Of a stretch of DNA of 62,000 bases, positions 10,796 to 22,400 are shown piece by piece. Source of the stretch: Zygnema cylindricum. Its lineage: Eukaryota; Streptophyta; Zygnematophyceae; Zygnematales; Zygnemataceae. The notes below the pieces were generated by a model. The model ran no database searches. It saw nothing but the letters and a program-made list of their open reading frames with translations, and had not been told where the DNA came from. The stretch spans positions 8,758 to 70,757 of the forward strand of contig JBBHKE010001963.1 in NCBI GenBank assembly GCA_037447655.1, in the 5' to 3' direction. Position 1 is the stretch's first letter, and every line of letters starts with the position of its first letter. The position numbers and the translations under genes were made by a program.

Positions 10796-13700
10796 TCAGA
10801 TTGTGTCAAAAACTTTTTGAGAGGCAAGGTCGAAGTCTTCCGGGTCTCCATACCGCCCGTGCCGGTCTTTCATGGTGATCTGCAGAATGAACCAGTGGAG
10901 TGAGCATACAAGGCCCCTCGTATCCCCTGAATCTTAGGGCACAACTTATTTATCTTCTGCAAAAAATAGAAATACGATTGGAAATCCAACGGGCAAAGTC
11001 ATACCGACAGCAGAGCAAATACAGTGAAGACTTCACAAAATAAAATCCCATTGACTCACTACAAAATACATTGAGAAAACCAATTGTGTCATATTCACTA
11101 GAAAATGGAAGAGCCATTCCGCTGTGTGCTTTTTTTCTACCGCCCCAGACGAGCAATGGGCTCCTCCTGGCTGCTTACCCGGCTAAGATACGTCCGGTCG
11201 CACGCCACCGCCTCGTCCAATGTCGCTAATCGTCGAGCCAAATGGATAGTCCTGAGAAGTTCCACCAATATTGTCCATGGGAGAAAACTATACAGCATAA
11301 ATAATCAATTTGGTGAGAGCACTATTCGACCTTTCTAAGGCATTTTAAATTTCCTGCAATATACTTTCCCGGAGATATCACCCATTCGTATCTTCACACT
11401 TGAACAAAAAAAAATATAGTTTGACAAGGCATAATACCTCGAACCAATTAAGACACCAAACGTTGCTTATATGCAATAGCATAATTACTGCCCTATGCGG
11501 TTTAGCACATCTCCATTCAACACTGTTAGCAAAACACTATCAGATGAGATGCATGGGACAGAGAATTGTGAACCAAATGGTTGACAAAGGTGTGGAACAA
11601 AACGCTTTTGTGCCACAAAAATGTGGACTAGTGTCCAGCAAAGACCATAGTCCGACATTTTTTTCTTTTGGATTTGTTTATTTCATCGAAACAGTTTGTC
11701 CTACATACTTTTGAATGTGAACGTCGATCTTTTCGGCCATTTCACGTGTGTTATACCGTTCAGGATCTTCTTGAAATCGCACCATTCCATCCTTCTGGTT
11801 GATGCTCGCAAAAATCTCTCCATCTTCGATCTGGCCCAGCATAATTTTCATGCCACAAACATTTACATAACTCAGCATTAAATTTGACCAAACACTCACC
11901 AAACATGTTGACCAAATAAAATAACTTTACACAAATTTGCATAACATTTGTTGAGTCACATAACTCCAAAGTATTTGACCAATTTACATGACTCAGCGTA
12001 AAAAACCAATGTGTGCAGTCGATTTCTTTGATGTAAACTGCCATGCCATATTGCCATCTTCATTCCTATGGAACACAGCAAGCAGTTTGACTGAAAAAAT
12101 CAAACAAAGGATGGGAATGGCAAGAAAAGTCAGCAGACCATGCGAAGAACATGGAACTCGGCCTCCTTGGGACCTCCAAGTTTTACAGTGGTAGCAATAT
12201 CTTCCAAAGACAGTGTCAAATATGTCTGTGTGAGTCGCTGAATATTTCGCTTATGTACAGACGCAATCACTTGCTTTGCAAGACCCAAATTAGAATCCTG
12301 AGGACCATAAATGCCCACCATCCAGAAAAATCATTTTTATCTTTCTCAAGAGTAACAACCGCAGCATTTACAATCACATGACGAAAAAACTGACCTTTTT
12401 GGCACACATCACTACAACAATCATCACTACTAGAGTTAGTAGCAAGTAGTGAGTCATGCGTTTCTCTACCCAACACACAGCCATCTGTCATATCACCCAA
12501 AACCATAATTTACAATCATGTATTTTACTGTCACGTTTAAACCAATATTATTTGACTATGACAGTTAAAAAACAGCGTAGTTGTATGCATCACCATCTTT
12601 TCACATCACAAACACAGTGAAATGCAAAAATCAAGAAAAAACACCATGCATGACATGATCGCCCGGGTGGCATAAAAAAAAAACCACACTCCATTTCAAT
12701 CCAAAGAATTGTTTTGCCACATTTCATTGTCTGAATGAAAAGCTCTCATTGCTGACACAACTACAAGGTAGCAAACGTTCCTACTAGAAAGAAATGGAGT
12801 AAGACAGCAAACCGCCACAAGATCCTCACATTTTTAAAAACCTCCTCGTGACTTGCCACACAGCGTTTCAACTCGTCAACATCTCGTGTCGCATAAGCCG
12901 TCACCAGCTCCGAATAATCCTGTGCAGCCGTCCATTCCCGAATTTAAATACTTCACTTAGATGCATTAATATCCAGAAGGTGTTTAAAAAAGCTTTGAAT
13001 AATCCTGTGCAAACATCCATATCGGATTTAGTGTTGTGACCTAACTTGAAAAAATTCCAGAAATTGACTCACTTTCCCCTCGAATGGAATAAAGAACGAG
13101 CTATACAAAGCACCAAATAATCCCAAAATTAAATCTGTAGCTTATTAACATCCAGTCAACAAGCTCCAAATAATCCTGTGAAAAAATCCAGTCACGTATT
13201 TTAATTTATTAACATCAAAGGCTTGTTCCACTTTCTCTTGCACACGATAAACAAGCCGCCAACAAGATCTACAAAATTATGGGAGACCATCCATTAACAA
13301 CTTCAAATCTGTTAAAATCCTGAATTCGTGCTCAATTCAGACACAATCTCTGCATAATCCTGCGGAAACTTCCAGACACGAGCTCAGATTTCACTTTCTC
13401 TGTCAAATGATACAACCAGCTAACCACAAAAATCTGAACAATCCTAGGCAAACACCAGTCCGCAAATTGAAACTAAACTTAAATAAACAGAGACAACAAC
13501 CATAGTTTCTAGTGTAGCTTACCAAACAGATTTTCAGTCAATAAACCTCAATTCAATATCCGTACAACACTCAAAGATCGACGGGTAACTAGTTCTGCGG
13601 TTTTTCTGTACAGTTTTCAACTCCGACCTTCTTAATTTTTGTAAGTCATAAGTTCAATATTTAACCCAGCAATGCCGTGGTTGTAGTTTTGGTTCTGTTT

Positions 13701-16700
13701 GTTGGCGCTTATCTTTGACTATGATTGTGTAGACAGACACACTTGTGGAAAATTTAAGAACAGGCCTGCAGTAAGTCTTTCAGATGTCTATAGACATTAT
13801 AGCTACTTATATTTGACCGCACAAGAGCATGGAAAACCTAAAAGAAAGGTTTACGGCATAATTAAATGACACTTATATTAGAAATTTCCTAAATCGTCAA
13901 TACATAGCGATTTTGACATACTGATAAAAACCGAAATACAAACTGGTAACCAGGGAAACTAGCGTTTTTGCAATTCTCATCACCCACACGTACCTGACAG
14001 CAGCTCTTTAGATTCCGTTGTACCACTGAGGGAGTGAATTTTGGAAAAGGGGGAACCTGAAAACGAAAGCCGATTGCCAGCATTTCTTCAGATGTAGCAT
14101 TATCCTTGGTTAAACTCTTAGAATTACTAGCGGGCAACAATGCAAATACATAGCACTGGGGAGACGACCAAAATGTAAACTACAACAACTAGAGAGAAGA
14201 AAAATGCAGCACTAATCACTAGGGAGAGAGAAAAAAATGAGTACAGTAAACTGAAAAAAAAATAATTGAAGCAGCAAGTAAAATTAGTAGGAAATAGTGC
14301 AGCTTACCTGGCCCGTTGCAATTAGCGACGCAAGGATAAATTTCTTGTAAGAAGATACTGTGATAGCGTTGAGCACATTCGCTGGCGCAGTGATGGTCTG
14401 CCCTCTCGCACGCCCCAATCCCTCCAAAATGGGCTCACTTCCTCTCATCGCTCCCATTCCTCTCTACACCTCCAAATTTCATATTCTGACACCTCTCTCC
14501 AAGCAGCAGCGAGACACAGGGAAGCAGCTCCAGAAATGTAAATACTACCTCCAATTATTGTGATTGGTTTGAGTGCAGGAGGGGGGGAGGGAGAGAGGGA
14601 GGGAGAGAGGGAGGGAGAGAGGGGGAGGCAGGAATAGAGGGAGATGGGAAGAGGGGGGAGGGAGGAGGAGAGAGAGAGGCAGGATAGGAGAGACTTGATT
14701 TGCAATGCGCGGAAGAGAGGACAAAACCCTAACGATGCCAATTATTTATTTTCACCAAGAATTTTTTTTGATGTACATCGGAATTGTTTCAGCAATGAAC
14801 ATCTGATTGGCACATCGCATCGGCAAAAACAGAAGCCACCGCAACGGATCGGGTTGGATCCGATGCGCATCGCTTCCTCGCATCCATTGATCGCTCACCG
14901 CATGTGAATTGATATGCATCCATGACTACTAATTACAATTACATCAACCAACTCTCAAACAGTTTCTTAAATTCACACGTGCTGGTGCACACTGACATCA
15001 TATTTTTGAGAGGAAGGTCAAACAAACTATCTACAAGGTAGACGATCCGGCCTATCTAACTAACGAGCCAAATTTGGAATTATCAGATGGTCCAATCCAT
15101 GAGGACAAACCCCTGAACGGTTTGAGAGGTGTCTCATCTCCAGATAGGAGGTCGTTTCAATACCTATGCAATTTTATTGTAGCTGATAACTAATCAAAGG
15201 TACAAATGTAAACAATAATTAATAGTAAGAACAACAATGCCAAATTATGGGATAAAAATTCTTGGCTAAACTGGATGTGAATAGTGGACATTCACGCATT
15301 GAAAACTTGTAACAAAACTCGCCTATAAAGTGCCAATATTGATGCATTAAGAATATAAAATTTCCTAGACCTGTCCAAAACACAATGTAATCATGAAAGC
15401 GTTTTTCAAAAAGGCTTAGGTTCAAATCCACCAGATTAGAAGGACCAGATCTTAAGCTGAAAATTTGCTTGCTGACAAAAAAGTAAACGGTTCACCTTCC
15501 TAGCATGGTCCACCTTTCAGCTCAGATATGTATGTAGCAAAAGTACACATAGTTTGGCCAATGCTCCATCTATGCCAGACATTATAACAAAGGAGTTTTC
15601 ACACTTTAGTGACAGCCGCCTTCTACAACCATTTATTTGAGAGAATCTCAAAGGTTGAACCTATGGAACAAAAAACACTTGTAAGACGTTGTTCCCATCT
15701 AAGCTAAGCTTTATACAACATGTCTTTTGATGCAGTAGTTGACCTATTATACAGATACCTCCCGGAACTGTGAGCGCACAGCAACACACCTCGAACGTAA
15801 ATTCATACTTATTCCTGATGAGGTACCCCATGCATAAAAAACAAAATTGAAGAGTATAAAAATGACTTACATGATGGAAAAACTCGAGAGCCCGTTGAAA
15901 TTGCTTCAGACCAAGGTAAATCATCCCCCTGTCTAGCCAAAAAACATTGAGCCGCATATCAGTACACAGTAATCATGTGTGTAGTCAAGACTCAAACCAA
16001 AGTGCAAATGAATCATGCTTTTTGTCGAGTTTAAACACAAATGGTTCAAATGCATCATGCATTGGGTCATGGTCTAAATGGCACACACATTGTTTAAGCT
16101 TTCAACAAGGATTATGGATGAAATAATTAACCAGAAACAGGCATTTCACAGATTTCTGCAAGGAAGTATAACCATTTGCTCACAAGGACCCTTCCATATG
16201 GCACCACAAAACAGCATCGAGGCCATACGGACAATAAAGATACTCACTAGGTTCACACTGTACAAAATTGGTTTACAAGGAGTAAAAATTACTTCAAGTG
16301 CTGAAATCAACAATGCTAAAAACACAGCAAGAGTTACACTAGTGCCATACCCATAATAGCAGTACAGCAGAAAGTCCCGCAACTGCAGGGCAGTCTTTTT
16401 AGGCTCCACTTCAAAGATATCCTCGTCTAGTACTGGGAGGGCAGACGAATAACATTTGGCTAATAAGCACATCTGTGCCATATCAGCATGTTGTGGAGTC
16501 AAATGTTCCTTGGTCGGTTGAATTTTACGAATGGCAATTTGCAGAGGCAGAATTGCTCGCGAATATTCCTTGCAGGCGGCAGCATGCTCCCTTAACTTGC
16601 TGCACAAGGATGCGACTACACAACACCTGCAAATTCACGTAAGACAAGCAAACGCCCTAAAAAATCCTAACAACAACTTAACTATCAAAAGATGCAGCTT

Positions 16701-17180
16701 GTTTTAAGGGTCCAGGTCATAAAAGATTTGAAAAAGATCACAGATCACTCAAGGAAACCTTGAACAAAGCCAAAAGCTGTAAAGAATCAGTTTTCAAACG
16801 TTTATGAACCACGAAACAAGGGAGAAAAGGCAGGACAAGTGAACAAGTATAACAATCAAGATTAATCATGGGAAAGATATCGCAATATCTTCCTACAACA
16901 ACGAGCTATATGTAAAAAAAAACAGGCGAAACAACCTTGACATACAAATCACGAACTCGTACGCAATAAAATAAGATAACCTTCAACGAGAAACGCAACA
17001 AACCCTGTCAAAGCCGGCAAGCAAGGCCTAGACACAATTTTACATTAAATTATCTTGGACTTACACTTCTCAGGAGCCAAGCGAATTTGTTCCGCTGAAC
17101 AGACCTCTATGAAGGAAATAATGGAGGGCATCACATGAGCTGACTGATCTCTCATTGCTGGAGCTGAGACTTGCGCCTCC
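10796..17180 (-). CDS. CSN3: COP9 signalosome complex subunit 3
   Basis: CSN3 is a PCI-domain scaffold subunit of the COP9 signalosome, which removes NEDD8 from cullins in the nucleus and cytosol. Exons assigned on the minus strand by splice phase: 17180-17065, 16615-16351, 15928-15871, 14397-14308, 14056-13994, 12919-12842, 12297-12139, 11830-11709, 11251-11179 and 10879-10796 (TGA). Diagnostic blocks in order are SAEQIRLAPEK, LTPQHADMAQMCLLAKCY, FLLYCYYG + GMIYLGLKQFQRALEFFHH, LNAITVSSYKKFILASLI, KRNIQRLTQTYLTLSL, IEDGEIFASINQKDGMVRF and RHGRYGDPEDFDLASQKVF. About 368 residues are covered; the family is usually about 420-430, so an N-terminal exon of roughly 60-80 residues upstream of 17180 is missing from my model. 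Two exons have decayed tandem copies next to them (10634-10740, 12995-13460). A long GA-rich tract and large introns are present. Identity is confident; the start is not. Confidence 0.92.
12995..13460 (-). repeat. Array of decayed copies of a CSN3 exon start
   Basis: The functional exon begins CAG|GATTATTCGGAGCTGG (DYSELV) at 12919. In the intron just upstream, at about 13000, 13118, 13174, 13278, 13358 and 13440, the minus strand carries related units such as CACAGGATTATTTGGAGCTT, CGCAGGATTATGCAGAGATT and CTAGGATTGTTCAGATT. Each looks like a splice acceptor plus the first exon codons; some keep DYLELV or DYAEIV, others hit stops. Spacing is irregular at roughly 55-115 bp. The copy at 13278 is the weakest. 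Confidence 0.65.
14575..14690. repeat. GGGAGAGA purine-rich tract
   Basis: Repeated GGGAGAGAGGGAG units in a CSN3 intron. Opposing ORFs here are low-complexity artefacts. Confidence 0.85.
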
Positions 17181-17429
17181 CTGATAAAAACACAGAGCCC
17201 GGCCAGAGTTCATTAACTTTGGAATATCAATCATACTAAACTAAACACAGAGTCAACGAACAAAAACCAATAAGAACTTTACTTCACTTAGTAACTGCTG
17301 ATATTTTTTTCCTTTTCGCGCTCTGGTCCATAAATTAACTACAGAAACACGAAGAATTCATCCCCACCACCCTAGACTGCATGAAAGTCATTATATGTGC
17401 CGCGTTTACCGTAATAAATTGCAGTTAAA

Positions 17430-17659
17430 CTGTAACGGAACAGATTTCTATACGTGGCATGCCACGCTATATAAAGTCAATAAAATAATACAGTATGTTA
17501 TAAAGTACTATTGTATGCATACTATATTTTTTTGAAGTTATCGCCGATATGGAATTTGTTGGTCCCAGACCGATTTATCAGAACCTCTGACCGTTCGATA
17601 ACCGATAACTATCGGTATCGGTGTTATCGCGATAAGTTTTTTACCGATACACAACACTA
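17430..17659. mobile_element. hAT-like element, partial
   Basis: The right end, TTTTTTACCGATACACAACACTA, and the preceding CGATAACTATCGGTATCGG block match the hAT element at 42924-43745. Further left, GTGGCATGCCACG is shared with the copy at 56048-56476. I could not place the left terminus. It sits inside a decayed TA-flanked MITE, as at 42.9 kb. Confidence 0.6.
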
Positions 17660-17783
17660 GAAATTAGAATGCATATTTTTTTTGAAAAAAATCAAATTCT
17701 TAATTAGCATCAAGTACGGTAAATTTTCTTCAACACTATTTAAACTTTGACACTAATAAGTAATATCGATTAGCGGTGGTGTA
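17660..17783. mobile_element. Remnant of a TA-flanked MITE
   Basis: It contains AATTAGAATGCATATTTTTTT and CTTAATTAGC, shared with the 4318-4881 element, and ends ATCGATTAGCGGTGGTGTA, a degenerate right terminus of that family. The left part is displaced by the adjacent hAT copy. Confidence 0.55.
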
Positions 17784-19497
17784 GTGTAGTACGTATTAGT
17801 GCCACGTGTAGTATTGTTGGGCCGGAATGCGAAGCTCGCAACGGGTACAAACGGGAGAGACGAATAAAAAAGTACTGTACTGAACTGTACTCCTGAAGAC
17901 ACACGAGTCGAAAATGGACAGACACCGCACGCGCGAAAGCAGATATTTTGGCCTTTGGAAGTTGCTTCTGCGTCTGCGTCTGCACTGCTGCTCGCGCTCT
18001 GCCGAGATCCTGCAGCCAGGCGCCAGGCACCAGAGGACCTCCGCGGCCATGGCTCTCTTGGCGCAGCAAGCTCCATCTCGCTGGTGAGAATCACGGGCTA
18101 CGTGCCGCCCTCGCAACTCTTGCATCTGATTCGATTCTGCTGCCATGTTTCGCGCGCAAGTCTCAAAGAATTCGGAATTGGAGATTGGCTTTTAGATCGT
18201 CATCGTTTATTGTCATCATTTATGGCAGGCTTGCCTAGTGTGTTGATCTGGAAGCGATGAGAAGAAAAGTAGGACTATATTTCTCCTTTTACGGTTTCTG
18301 ATGGCCTATGCATTATGTTGGTACCGATATCATCAATATGTGAACTGCGTAAAAATGAAGACACCACATTCTTTTTTACTTAGTTAAATGTTGTGTGGCG
18401 TAACCAGAAAAGGCTCGGTGGATGATACAGTCTCGTCCTGTTGTAGCTGTATGTCTCATGTGACTTCCATCTAACTGCGGTTTTCTGACCTCTGTTTCTT
18501 GTGTCCTCGTGACTCAAGGTGACATAATAGTAGAATGGTTGCTGTCCGTTTGTTAGTGTTGAGTTCGAAAGGCATGGCAGGCGAATGAGAGGAAGAAGAA
18601 GAGGTCAATCCGTTTCTGCTTTTGCAGGCAGTCTTGTTTAATATAAGACTTTTATAAAGAATGCACCACAGTTAACCATCCGAGTATGTGGGAACAATTT
18701 CAATAAAAAGAAAGGCAGAAACGAAGCTGAAAATCCTAGTGCGGGAAAATGAAAAACAGGTGGAGAAAAAGTAACTAACACACAAATATGGGCAAGCCAA
18801 CTAAAGACATTTAAAGAGACGATAAGCACGAAACTACCTAATCTAACTAGAATATATAAAAAATCTACTATAAGCAAAAAAAAAAACCTCACGCTACCTT
18901 GTTGAGGGGATTTCACAAAGAGATAATTTGGAGAAAATTGTGTGGAAATTCTGAAGGTGAATCGTGAATTTAGAATATTGTTCGGCCGTCAGCCACAATC
19001 CTCATTGTTTTGGTTATTTTCTGCAAATCGACTAATCACATATCCTAGACAGATGTAGTGAAATAGAAGCAAGTAATGACACGTGTTTAATGCACATAGG
19101 TTGTTAATTTCTTATATTCAGTCATCCAACATTAGAGAATTTTCCTCCTTCTTACCGTTTATGATCATCACCATCAGTTTTGCTGTTTTTTTCATGCAGC
19201 TTTCCAGCCGGTCTTGGAAAGGAATATTCTGAATTTGTGGGGAAACCGTCGAGAGTGGCTGTTTCCCACCATCCCAAGGGGCAGGTTTGTGCATTATCAT
19301 GCGATTGAACAAATCTAAGCTGATATGACAGCTGCATCATGTGCGTGCATCACCTATTTGTAATCAAGATGCTTGTTATCATAATTTTTCTGTTGTTAAA
19401 TCACTACAGAAAAAGCCCTTGCACGTTTCAAATCATTTTTCTTCTAGCTCTCATTTGTGATGTTTTGAGTGCCTGATGGTAGGCGTCAAGGCTCCGC

Positions 19498-22400
19498 GTG
19501 GCGGCTGCCTCCAGTGAGGAGGAGAAGTCGTCAAATGGACCCACGTTTCTACAGACGCCTTCTTATGTTTCTTCTGTTTCTTCTTCGTCTTCCATATTTG
19601 GAAAGAATTTGCATAAGCAATATCGATCATCTTTGAGATTTTCCCATCCTAAAAACTCTGTACGGAAGTTTTTTGTTTGCCAAAATTCACAAACAGAGAC
19701 CGAAGGACCTACTGATGCCGAACGAGAGGGATGGGAAAAACGACAGGTATAGCACGTTCACAAGCTAGCATTTGTTACCCTTTTGGAAACTTTGGTACCA
19801 TCACTTGTGATGTTAGGATTGATAATGGGGAAGCTAGTTGAGCAGTTATAAATTCTCCTCGATCATTTAACATGGTCCATGAGCACCTAACATGATTGGA
19901 CCTTCTTTTCGTGAGATTTGACTCTTGACCATTTGATGTGTTTTTTAGTTCCCTCAGTATTATCATTTTTTATTTTTTTTTATTCCATTCTGTCTTTTTT
20001 CTATTAAAATTTTAGTTCCTACATATGGTCTCCTTTGTGCAGAGCGAATCGAATGACGAAGAACAACATATTGGAGGATGGCAATGGAGCCTCAATTGGG
20101 ACGCTGTAACTCCTCAGCTTATTATTGGATCTTGCCCTCGGAGTGCTAAAGACGTGGTTAGTATCTTGTCCGTTTTAGAAATTGCTCTCAGTTTCCCTGC
20201 AGCTTATTATTGCTTGCTGCGGATCTAAGCGGGATTGTAGGTTCATTAGTTATTTTCTCTCTATTTTCTGTGACCATCATCTATTTGTGGTTTCGTGTGT
20301 GACCTAGACAACTTTGTTAAATCTCTACCCTAGAAGCTGCATTGATTCCGACTGTTCATAGATAGATCCTTGGATTAGCATCCGCTTTTTGCAATATTTT
20401 TCTTAAACGATGAGAGTGGTCTATTCAACTGATTGTGGTCTATTTTAGATGTGTGGTTTCTCTCATGAATGCAGTAACTGATTGGCTCAGTGCTTGCTGC
20501 TGTTTTTTGGTTTCTTCCTTCTGCTAGGGGAGTATGATATTTCCTTATTGAGCATCTCTTGTCGTTGTGGTTCAGTTGACTTTCTTTTCCTTCCGGTGTT
20601 AGGTTGATGTTCTTTATTATGCATGCCACGTGTTTGTAATTTGCAGCAGTTTGTCTTCTTATGGAAATCTTGGAGGTGTGATAGCTTAGTTGGCCACTTT
20701 TTTGCTAATGTGTACAGGATCGACTAGAAGTGGGACTGGGAGAGTGGGGGAGGGAATGGGAGAGGGAAAGGGAGGAAAATCCTTTTGTGATAGTTGGTTG
20801 GCCACTCTCTTGCAAATGTGTACAGGATCGACTAGTTGATGAGGCAGGAATTGACGCCATTGTGAACTTGCAATCAGATATTTGCTTCGAAGCCTTAAAG
20901 GTATGCCCCTTTGTTGCTGATAAACGCTGTAGCTCTTCTAGCCTCCAAGGCGGCTTAGGATTTAAAGGACTAGTAGGGTATTTTGGAGAAGAGGCCTTAG
21001 TCGAGCTGCTCGTTGGTTAACAAAAATAGTGTCCATTTGGTCTGCAGATCCCAGCTGATGCCATTCGTAAAAGGGCAATTGAACGCGGTGTTTTCTGGGA
21101 AAGGGTTCCTATACGCGACTTTGACCATGGGGATCAGGTCAGTAACCGACAAAAAAGAAACTCTATCTAACCCGACTTTGTCTTCAACCTCTTGTTAACT
21201 TAAGACCTCAACATCTTGGTCTCATGTTTTCGCTTTCCTGAATTAAAAACATTGCAGGCTCTCATGCTGCCGGAAGCAGTTCGTATGTTGAACATGCTTC
21301 AACATCGCGGGTTACGAGTCTACTGCCACTGCACAGCAGGAATCAATCGGGCTTCTCTCTCTGTCCTTGGCTACCTCACATTTTCCCAGGTGCTTTGTTT
21401 TTAGCCTTTTCTCCTTCGCCTCCTTCTTCTTCTCCTCCGTTTCCTTCTTCTCCTCCTCGTTTGTCAACTCTTGTCTTCTCTTTTTTCTTCAATCTCCTTC
21501 CCCTCTCAATCCCTTTCCAACTTCCCTGTTCCCGCTTTCCTCCCCCCTCACTCCGCCCCCCTATCAAACCCTCCCCTTCTCCTCCCTCCTCCTCCCCTCC
21601 CCCTCTCCCTTCCCATCCTCTCTTCCTCCTTCCCCCCACCCCTCTCCCTTCTCTTCGCCCCTCCCCTCCAGTTTTTTTTATTCATCAGCCTGCAGTACAC
21701 CGCGAATCGTTATTAGTGTTGAGAAATTATTAGTGTAAAGAAAAAATTAGCGTCATTCATTCTAATTTAGTGCCGGGAGACGTGGCAGATTATAGTCCAC
21801 GACCTTAAATAGTGTAGTTTATTCTATTTAAGGTATTAATGTCAAAATTTTGGGGTGCCGATATAGAGTTCATAACGCTAATAACGATTCGCGGTGTACA
21901 TCTTCCTCCCTCTGAAAGTGCCTGGGGGGAGTGCCGTTTGCAATGCAGGGCCTGAGCTTAGAGGAAGGTCTTTTGATGGTGAAGAGTGCGCGCAAAGTCG
22001 CACATCCTTATTTGGATTGCTGGCATGAAGTCCATCGCAGGCTTCTTGGTGAGTGCACACGATTGCTTCATCCAGTGATCTTTGCTGGCAAGCTCATTGC
22101 GAATTGAGTTGATATATCGGTTTGTGCTTATCAGTCATTTGATTTAATAAACTTTTGGAGTGTTACATATTTAGTGGTAGCTATCTGGTTATTTTTGTAA
22201 CTGTGATTGGTCCATTTTAGTTACCTGCAATATCTTCTTTTGGGGAGTAGGAAATGACATCACGATTGTTGATGCAGATGGTCGACAAGAAGAGTTAACT
22301 GCTTTAGCAAAAGAAATATACGGTAATCGTTGTGCAGGAGGGATTCATGGAAATGCGGCTACGGATTGGGCTGGAGCACAGGTAATTAATCATGTGTCAC

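Larger units (their letters stand above)
17181..19474. promoter_or_regulatory. Divergent intergenic region, CSN3 (-) / phosphatase (+)
   Basis: CSN3 reads left and the phosphatase reads right from this region, so it should hold both promoters and the missing first exons. A candidate first exon for the phosphatase is ATGGCTCTCTTGGCGCAGC at 18049 followed by CGCTG|GTGAGA, but its phase does not fit the next exon, so I do not assert it. Around 17870-18100 base composition rises in GC, as expected near a start. A GTACTGTACTGAACTGTACT run lies at 17872-17891. Confidence 0.4.

Noticed and set aside
17753-18260. Open frames on both strands near the CSN3/phosphatase divergence
   Set aside because: None matches the CSN3 N-terminus or joins the phosphatase exon in phase. 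I keep the region as a promoter or first-exon candidate only.
21376-21738. Pro/Ser-rich and Gly/Glu-rich ORFs in the phosphatase intron
   Set aside because: Pure polypyrimidine tract. The flanking exons splice in phase across it.
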